Positions 24,212-28,916 of a stretch of 28,916 nucleotides of DNA are shown here, in pieces. The position numbers were made by a program, and so were the translations under genes. The stretch is from positions 1-28,916 of the forward strand of contig DEIC01000098.1 of the NCBI GenBank assembly GCA_002352285.1, given 5' to 3'. Within the stretch, counting starts at the first letter, position 1; the number at the start of each line of letters is the position of its first letter. Source of the stretch: Alphaproteobacteria bacterium UBA2784 (GTDB lineage Bacteria > Pseudomonadota > Alphaproteobacteria > Micropepsales > Micropepsaceae). The notes beneath the pieces were generated by a model that saw only the letters and a program-made list of their open reading frames with translations, was not told where the DNA came from and did no database searches.

Positions 24212-25678
24212 ATGACGGGTATTGTCAGCTTTGGCGGCTATGTGCCGCGCCTCCGCCTTCAGCGCAAAGCCATCGCCGCCGCCAATGCCTGGATCGCGCC
24301 GGGGCAGGGCGCAGGCGCCAAGGGCGAACGTTCCATGGCGAACTGGGACGAAGACGCGGTTACCATGGCGGTGGAAGCCGCGCGCGATTGCCTGCCGGGC
24401 GCAAACCCCCTGACTTCACGCAAGCATATTGATGCGCTGTTTCTGGGTTCCACAACACTGCCCTTCGCCGACCGCTTGAACGCGGGCATCGTCGCATCAG
24501 CCCTGTCGCTGGGCGCCAATATGCGCGGCGCCGACATTACGGGTTCGCAGCGTGCAGGTCTCTCCGCGCTGCTGGCCGCCTTTGACGCCGTGAGCGCCGG
24601 ATCGGCCAGCCACGCCCTAGTGGCGGCTGCTGATACGCGCAAGACGCGCGCGGCGTCTCCGGCAGAACTGAATTATGGCGATGGCGCCGCCGCCTTTGAG
24701 GTCGGCAAGAGCAACGTGATTGCCCGGCTGCTGGGCGCAGCTTCCTCCACCATTGATTTCATCGACCACTTCCGCGGCGAAGGTGAAGACTTCGACTACC
24801 ATTGGGAGGAACGCTGGATCCGCGATGAGGGGTTTGTCACCATCGTGCCGCCTGTCGTGAAGGCGGCGCTGACAAAGGCGGGCATCGAGGCTGCCGCCGT
24901 CGATCACTTCATCATGCCGACGACTTTCGCCAAGCTTGACCAGCAGATCGCCAAAGCCTGCGGCATCGCGCCGGAAAAGGTGCGCGACAATCTGGCGGGC
25001 AAGCTTGGCGAATGCGGCAGTGCGCATGCGCTTGTCATGCTTGCGCATGCGCTTGAGGAGGCAAAGCCCGGTCAGCGCATCGTGGTTGCGTCATTCGGTC
25101 AGGGTTGCGACGTCGCCGTGCTGGAGACGACGGAGGCGCTTTCCAGACTGGCCAAGCGGCGCGGCATCAACGGCTCGTTGGCGCACCGCAAGGAAGAAGC
25201 GAATTACATGAAGTGGCTGGCGTTCAACGGGCTCGTCAATCTTGAAAAGGGCATGCGCGCCGAGAAGGACAACAAGACGGCGCTGACCGTCACCTATCGC
25301 AAGCGCGACATGCTGTTTGGCCTGACGGGCGGCAAATGCACGCGCTGCGGCACGGCGCAGTTCCCGCGCAGCCGCATCTGCGTCAATCCGAACTGCAAGG
25401 CCGTCGATGCGCAGGAACCGTTCTGCTACGCCGAATTGCCGGGCAAGGTGCTGTCGTGGTCAGCCGACTTCCTGACCTATTCGATGGACCCGCCGCAGCA
25501 TTACGGCATGGTGACGTTCGAGGAGGGCGGCCGCTTCCTCGCCGATTTCACCGATGTTGACGTGGGCTCGTTCGACAGCGGCGCCGAGGTGCGCATGGTC
25601 TTCCGCATCAAGGATTTTGACGAGCGTCGCGGCTTCCGCCGCTATTTCTGGAAGGCCGTGCCGCAGGTAAAGGCGTAA
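24212..25678 (+). CDS. HMG-CoA-synthase-like thiolase-fold protein fused to a DUF35 zinc-ribbon/OB-fold domain
   Basis: A 488-residue two-domain protein. Residues 1 to about 340 match the thiolase-superfamily HMG-CoA synthase/KAS III-like fold. Residues about 362-488 are a DUF35 domain: a zinc ribbon with Cys376, Cys379, Cys390 and Cys395, then an OB-fold that in known cases binds acyl-CoA. At the position of the condensing Cys the sequence reads ITGSQRAG, with Gln113. The usual His region reads DHFIMPTTF, and the Asn region reads GKLGECGSAH with Glu267, so by eye the whole Cys-His-Asn set is absent. It may decarboxylate, act as a structural partner, or do something new; the usual database label of HMG-CoA synthase should not be taken as function. 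A sugar epimerase and then a thiolase follow on the same strand. Confidence 0.82.
   Translation: MTGIVSFGGYVPRLRLQRKAIAAANAWIAPGQGAGAKGERSMANWDEDAVTMAVEAARDCLPGANPLTSRKHIDALFLGSTTLPFADRLNAGIVASALSLGANMRGADITGSQRAGLSALLAAFDAVSAGSASHALVAAADTRKTRAASPAELNYGDGAAAFEVGKSNVIARLLGAASSTIDFIDHFRGEGEDFDYHWEERWIRDEGFVTIVPPVVKAALTKAGIEAAAVDHFIMPTTFAKLDQQIAKACGIAPEKVRDNLAGKLGECGSAHALVMLAHALEEAKPGQRIVVASFGQGCDVAVLETTEALSRLAKRRGINGSLAHRKEEANYMKWLAFNGLVNLEKGMRAEKDNKTALTVTYRKRDMLFGLTGGKCTRCGTAQFPRSRICVNPNCKAVDAQEPFCYAELPGKVLSWSADFLTYSMDPPQHYGMVTFEEGGRFLADFTDVDVGSFDSGAEVRMVFRIKDFDERRGFRRYFWKAVPQVKA
25021..25055 (+). repeat. Two copies of a 14-base direct repeat inside the HMG-CoA-synthase-like gene
   Basis: TGCGCATGCGCTTG occurs at 25021-25034 and again at 25042-25055. 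Each copy holds the palindrome GCGCATGCGC. In protein it encodes two AHAL-type tetrads in a helix, so it may be simple internal duplication or codon chance. Confidence 0.6.
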
Positions 25679-25684
25679 GCAGCG

Positions 25685-26647
25685 ATGGCTATTCTCGTCA
25701 CGGGTGCGGCAGGGTTCATCGGCCATCGTGTCGCGATGGACCTGCTGGCGCGTGGCGAACGCGTGGTCGGCCTCGACAATTTCAACACCTATTACGACCC
25801 GGCGCTGAAGGAAGCGCGCTTTGCCCGGTTGACGGCGCAGAAGAACTTTACGCCGTTGCGTTGCGACATCTCCGATCAGGCGGCGCTGAAGGCGGCACTT
25901 GCGCCCCAGAAAATCAATTCAATCATTCACCTCGCAGCCCAGGCGGGCGTGCGTTACAGCCTTGAAAACCCGCAGGCCTATGTTGCCGCCAACGTGGCGG
26001 GGCATTTGAATCTTTTGGAACACGCGCGCCATCACGGCGTGCGCCATTTCGTTTATGCGTCGTCATCATCCGTCTATGGCGGCAACACCAAGGTGCCGTT
26101 TGCAGAAGATGATCGCGTCGATCACCCAGTTTCGCTTTATGCGGCGACCAAACGCGCAGGCGAATTGATCAGTGCGAGCTACAGCCATCTCTATGGCATT
26201 GCGCAAACCGGACTTCGTTTCTTCACCGTCTATGGCCCGTGGGGCCGCCCCGACATGGCGGTGTGGCTGTTCACCGAGGCGCTGTTTGCGGGAAAGCCCA
26301 TCCGCGTCTTCAACAATGGCGACATGTGGCGCGACTTTACCTTCATTGATGACATCGCAGGTGGCGTGATCCGCGTGCACGATGCAACGCCCGAAAAGGG
26401 CAGCCACCGCATCTACAATATCGGTAACAACAGGCCGGAGCGGCTGGATCATCTGATCGCAACATTGGAGCACCTGACCAACCACACCGCGATCCGCCAG
26501 ATGGAGCCGATACAGCCCGGCGACGTTTACAAGACCTATGCCGATATTTCGGCGCTGGAGCGCGACTTTGGTTTCCGTCCCGTCACCCCTTTGGACAAGG
26601 GACTGAAAGCGTTCGTGGACTGGTACCGCAACTACAAGGGGCTTTGA
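25685..26647 (+). CDS. NAD-dependent nucleotide-sugar epimerase, UDP-glucuronate 4-epimerase type
   Basis: A 320-residue extended short-chain dehydrogenase. It has GAAGFIG at 7-13, DNFNTYYDPALKEAR (a hallmark of the CapI/LspL UDP-glucuronate 4-epimerase group), HLAAQAGVRYS, ASSSSVYGGN, the catalytic Tyr152 and Lys156 in YAATK, and RFFTVYGPWGRPDMA. It would interconvert UDP-glucuronate (from Ugd) and UDP-galacturonate. Family members are usually about 320-340 residues. It begins six bases after the HMG-CoA-synthase-like gene stop and is followed after 62 bases by the thiolase gene, so a sugar-nucleotide gene is sandwiched between two acyl-CoA type genes. Family is firm; exact substrate is inferred. 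Confidence 0.88.
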   Translation: MAILVTGAAGFIGHRVAMDLLARGERVVGLDNFNTYYDPALKEARFARLTAQKNFTPLRCDISDQAALKAALAPQKINSIIHLAAQAGVRYSLENPQAYVAANVAGHLNLLEHARHHGVRHFVYASSSSVYGGNTKVPFAEDDRVDHPVSLYAATKRAGELISASYSHLYGIAQTGLRFFTVYGPWGRPDMAVWLFTEALFAGKPIRVFNNGDMWRDFTFIDDIAGGVIRVHDATPEKGSHRIYNIGNNRPERLDHLIATLEHLTNHTAIRQMEPIQPGDVYKTYADISALERDFGFRPVTPLDKGLKAFVDWYRNYKGL

Positions 26648-26696
26648 CGCGGACGCGCCTTTGCCCGAAACTTGGCTCATGAAAATTGCCTCAACC

Positions 26697-26701
26697 GGAG
26701 G
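26697..26701 (+). promoter_or_regulatory. Ribosome-binding site fixing the thiolase start
   Basis: GGAGG lies eight bases before the ATG at 26710. It falls inside the longer possible frame that begins with TTG at 26686, which makes that upstream start unlikely. Confidence 0.7.
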
Positions 26702-26709
26702 ATCGGAAA

Positions 26710-27912
26710 ATGGCCAGCGGCATTCGTGACAAGGTTGCCATTCTCGGCATGGGCTGCTCGAAATTCGGCGAACGCTGGAACATGGGCGCCGAAGAATTGA
26801 TGGTCGAAGCCTATATGGAGGCGCTTGGCGATGCAGGCGTCGAGACAAGCCAGATTCAGGCCGCCTGGCTTTCCACCCACATTGACGAGCAAAGCGTCGG
26901 CAAGGGCGGCACGCCGCTTTCCGTTGCCCTGCGCCTTCCCAACATCGCCGTGACGCGCGTCGAGAATTTCTGCGCCAGTGGTTCCGAGGCGTTTCGCGGC
27001 GCTGTCTATGCTGTCGCGGCAGGCGCCTGCGACATCGCACTCGCCCTGGGCGTCGAGAAGCTGAAGGACACGGGCTATGGCGGCCTGCCCACTGGCCAGC
27101 CCGGCACGCTGCTGCCGCAATGGGGCGCCAATGGCTCGGCCCCCGGCAATTTCGCGCAACTCGCCTCTGCCTATCGCGCCAAGCACAAAGTCTCGAAAGA
27201 AGACTTGAAGCGCGCCATTGCGCATGTCTCGGTGAAAAGCCACGCCAACGGTGCCAAGAACCCCAAGGCCCATCTTCAAAAGGCGATCACAGAGGATCAG
27301 TGCCTCGGCGCGCCGATGATCGCAGAGCCGCTTGGCCTGTTTGATTGCTGCGGCGTGTCAGATGGCGCGGCCTGCGCCATTGTCACCACGCCCGAGATTG
27401 CCCGCGCCATGGGCAAGAAGGACATCATCACGGTCAAGGCGCTGCAGCTGGCGCTGTCGAACGGGTTGGAGAGTTCACACAATTCGTGGGACGGCAGCTA
27501 TTTCCATACCGCGCGCATTGCAGCGAAGCGCGCCTATGATGAGGCAGGCATCAAGAACCCACGCATGGATCTGAGCATGATCGAGGTGCATGACTGCTTC
27601 TCGATCACCGAGCTTGTGACGATGGAAGACCTCTTCATCTCGCCCGAGGGCGGCGCGGTGAAAGACGTGATGGACGGTTTCTATGACGCCGATGGCGGCG
27701 TGCCGTGCCAGATCGACGGCGGCCTGAAATGCTTTGGCCATCCCATCGGCGCGTCGGGCCTGCGCATGCTCTATGAGATGTATCTGCAGCTGCAGGGCAA
27801 GGCGGGTGCGCGCCAGCTGAAAGACCCGCGCATCGGATTGACCCACAATCTCGGCGGCTCACCATCGATGAATGTGTGTTCGGTGGCGATCATCGGCGCG
27901 ATGGGGGCGTAG
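26710..27912 (+). CDS. Thiolase family protein (acetyl-CoA acetyltransferase/SCP-x type)
   Basis: A 400-residue thiolase-superfamily protein. The nucleophile region ENFCASGSEAF gives Cys88. EVHDCFSITE has His294, and GGLKCFGHPIGASG supplies the conserved His344; the C-terminal glycine loop is NLGGSPSMNVC. The nucleophile and the GHP histidine are thus kept, so thiolytic or condensing activity is possible. The overall form is nearer the SCP-x/acyl-CoA acetyltransferase branch than classical PhaA. Proteins of this branch commonly work with DUF35 partners, for example in the archaeal thiolase-HMG-CoA synthase-DUF35 complex and in actinobacterial steroid-degrading aldolases. The fusion protein two genes upstream is a natural partner candidate. 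Substrate is unknown. Confidence 0.87.
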   Translation: MASGIRDKVAILGMGCSKFGERWNMGAEELMVEAYMEALGDAGVETSQIQAAWLSTHIDEQSVGKGGTPLSVALRLPNIAVTRVENFCASGSEAFRGAVYAVAAGACDIALALGVEKLKDTGYGGLPTGQPGTLLPQWGANGSAPGNFAQLASAYRAKHKVSKEDLKRAIAHVSVKSHANGAKNPKAHLQKAITEDQCLGAPMIAEPLGLFDCCGVSDGAACAIVTTPEIARAMGKKDIITVKALQLALSNGLESSHNSWDGSYFHTARIAAKRAYDEAGIKNPRMDLSMIEVHDCFSITELVTMEDLFISPEGGAVKDVMDGFYDADGGVPCQIDGGLKCFGHPIGASGLRMLYEMYLQLQGKAGARQLKDPRIGLTHNLGGSPSMNVCSVAIIGAMGA

Positions 27913-27922
27913 GCCCTACGCC
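27906..27922. other. 17-base palindrome spanning two convergent stop codons
   Basis: GGCGTAGGCCCTACGCC is symmetric about 27914 and contains both stop codons: TAG of the thiolase gene at 27910-27912 and, on the other strand, the TAG at 27918-27916. It could form a small hairpin in either transcript, but no T-run follows on either side. It partly reflects both genes ending in the same GCGTAG. Confidence 0.4.
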
Positions 27923-28272
27923 TTAAGGCCTGAGTAATTCGGCTGATCGACGGCGAGTTTGCCGCGCGTCACCGTTTCCAGATGCTCCAGCAGACCCGGC
28001 GTAGCAAGCCCCAACACGTCGTCACGGATTTTCATGCACAGCGCCCGGTTCATCTCGGCCAGCGGCGCATCGTCAACAAAGGCGGCAAGGCCTGTGCGTT
28101 CGGCAGCCTCCAACGCCGCCGCCTGCGCCAGCTCCCGCAACACAATGTCGAGCGCATTGACGGCAACGCGCGCGTGAAAGGCAGTGTGGCCCTTCAATTC
28201 AGGCATCGCCTTTTGCTCAAGAAAATTGCGCACAGCCAGAACGAGTTCCGGCAGATCGGGTCTGTCCATCAT
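27916..28272 (-). CDS. DUF6285 family protein
   Basis: A small 118-residue helical protein without membrane spans. It opens with MMDRPDLPELVLAVRNFLEQ, continues with FHARVAVNALDIVLREL and ends PNYSGLKA. As I recall the family, this start, middle and ending match DUF6285 proteins, which are typically encoded beside APH-fold phosphotransferases and acyl-CoA dehydrogenases; the function is unknown. The start ATG overlaps the stop of the upstream phosphotransferase gene by four bases (ATGA), so the two are translationally coupled and probably act together. A second in-frame ATG follows at once at 28269. Confidence 0.72.
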   Translation of the reverse strand: MMDRPDLPELVLAVRNFLEQKAMPELKGHTAFHARVAVNALDIVLRELAQAAALEAAERTGLAAFVDDAPLAEMNRALCMKIRDDVLGLATPGLLEHLETVTRGKLAVDQPNYSGLKA

Positions 28273-28916
28273 GCGCGCGCCTCCTTCATCAGATTGATGA
28301 GGTCCATCTCCGCTTCCGAGGCGCGCCGCCCAATCGCGGCACGCTCCACCGAACTGTCGGCGCCGCTCGCAAAAACCTCGTACATGGTCATGCACATGAT
28401 GCCCCATTTGAGGGAGCCCAGCGCCTCGAAGAGCATTACCTCGCGCGGCGCATGGCGCACGCCCGATACCTCCTCATAGCCCGCCAGCAGATCGGCGACG
28501 TCGCCAAACCCGCCGACGCGCTTTTGCGAAACGCCAAAGCGCCAGGAGTTGACGCACAGCCAGCCAAGGTCTTCGCGCGGATCGCCCAGATGCACCAATT
28601 CCCAGTCCAGCACGCCGCGCACGCCGTCGGGTCCGATCATCAGATTGCCATTCCTGAAATCGCCGTGCACCAAACGCGGCGCGGGGCAGGGCGGCAACTG
28701 ATCCTTGAGCCACGCAAAGCCGAGTTCAAACACGGGCCGCGGCTTGTCGTAGCTTTCATAGATGGTGCGATATTGCTGCAACTGGGTCGGGCCATCGGAT
28801 ATACGCAGGCCAGCGATCTGGTGAGCGTCAGTCGCATGAATGCGCGCGAGAATTTGCCCGCATTGCCGCGCCAGCTTGGGCCGCACACCTGCGAAGGCTT
28901 CATCGCGCAGGATTTT
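28269..28916 (-). CDS. APH-fold phosphotransferase family protein, C-terminal part
   Basis: The frame is open to the right edge of the window, so the N-terminus (ATP-binding lobe) is missing. The visible 215 residues contain the Brenner motif LVHGDFRNGNLMI and the metal-binding GVLDWELVHLGDPREDLGW, typical of the aminoglycoside-phosphotransferase/choline-kinase fold. The wider ACAD10/11-like branch is usually found near acyl-CoA metabolism genes rather than giving antibiotic resistance. Here it is coupled to a DUF6285 gene and lies near a thiolase, which supports that branch. A GTG at 28886 is internal, since upstream codons continue the helix. The substrate is unknown; antibiotic resistance should not be assumed. 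Confidence 0.85.
   Translation of the reverse strand, partial: KILRDEAFAGVRPKLARQCGQILARIHATDAHQIAGLRISDGPTQLQQYRTIYESYDKPRPVFELGFAWLKDQLPPCPAPRLVHGDFRNGNLMIGPDGVRGVLDWELVHLGDPREDLGWLCVNSWRFGVSQKRVGGFGDVADLLAGYEEVSGVRHAPREVMLFEALGSLKWGIMCMTMYEVFASGADSSVERAAIGRRASEAEMDLINLMKEARA

Noticed and set aside
24212..25678. Plain annotation as a functional HMG-CoA synthase of the mevalonate pathway
   Set aside because: The condensing Cys, His and Asn positions are not conserved, and no other mevalonate gene is present.
26066..27040. Long antisense open frame (324 codons) across the epimerase and thiolase genes
   Set aside because: It runs opposite two well-supported genes, has Arg/Pro/Ala-rich low-complexity character and shows no motif. 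Similar long shadows at 13811-14725, 16853-17785 and 19832-20746 arise from high GC and were also dropped.
28269..28916. APH-fold gene as an aminoglycoside-resistance gene
   Set aside because: The motif is shared by a large phosphotransferase family; coupling to DUF6285 and nearby acyl-CoA genes points away from resistance.
1..28916. Mobile elements, CRISPR arrays, tRNA or rRNA genes
   Set aside because: No transposase or integrase motifs, regularly spaced repeats, or tRNA/rRNA sequences were seen on either strand.

Overview
The window is a compact, GC-rich stretch of an alphaproteobacterial chromosome. This placement rests on the gene set and base composition (bifunctional CysN-CysC, an alphaproteobacterial-style mix of polysaccharide and acyl-CoA genes); I cannot place it below class. 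About 24 kb is a capsule/exopolysaccharide island. The rest is a small group of acyl-CoA type genes with no obvious link to sugars. I see no rRNA, tRNA, transposase, integrase, phage gene or CRISPR array, and no stretch over 300 bases lacks a gene.

Layout. (1) 1-1169, plus: the C-terminal end of a chain-length-controlling tyrosine autokinase and a membrane-anchored protein of unknown function. (2) 5473-1172, minus: a tight four-gene operon of methyltransferase, rfbA and two polytopic membrane proteins of the polymerase/ligase type. (3) 5585-6577, plus: a membrane-anchored EEP-fold hydrolase. (4) 7722-6574, minus: wecB. (5) 7869-9760, plus: two GT2 glycosyltransferases. (6) 12941-9729, minus: rfbC-rfbB-rfbD-methyltransferase. 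(7) 13118-16689, plus: polyprenyl-phosphate hexose-1-P transferase, gmhA, manC. (8) 16898-19613, plus: cysD and a cysN-cysC fusion. (9) 21841-19616, minus: galU-ugd. (10) 21983-24148, plus: galE, gmd. (11) 24212-27912, plus: an HMG-CoA-synthase-like/DUF35 fusion, a UDP-glucuronate 4-epimerase type gene and a thiolase. (12) 28916-27916, minus: an APH-fold phosphotransferase (cut by the window edge) and a DUF6285 protein.

Together the island would supply dTDP-rhamnose, GDP-mannose and GDP-4-keto-6-deoxymannose, UDP-glucose, UDP-galactose, UDP-glucuronate, UDP-galacturonate and UDP-ManNAc. It also has an initiating phosphosugar transferase, two glycosyltransferases and polymerase-like proteins, which fits a Wzx/Wzy-type pathway. 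No flippase is present, no reductase for the Gmd product is present, and there are few glycosyltransferases for so many donors, so part of the pathway lies elsewhere. The cysD-cysNC pair makes APS/PAPS. Its position inside the island raises the possibility of a sulfated polymer, but no sulfotransferase is visible here.

Most worth a second look: the HMG-CoA-synthase-like protein has Gln where the condensing Cys should be and also lacks the expected His and Asn; it lies two genes from an apparently intact thiolase, with a sugar epimerase between them. Second is the cysD leader, which has an inverted repeat over a near-consensus -35 box followed by several potential stems.
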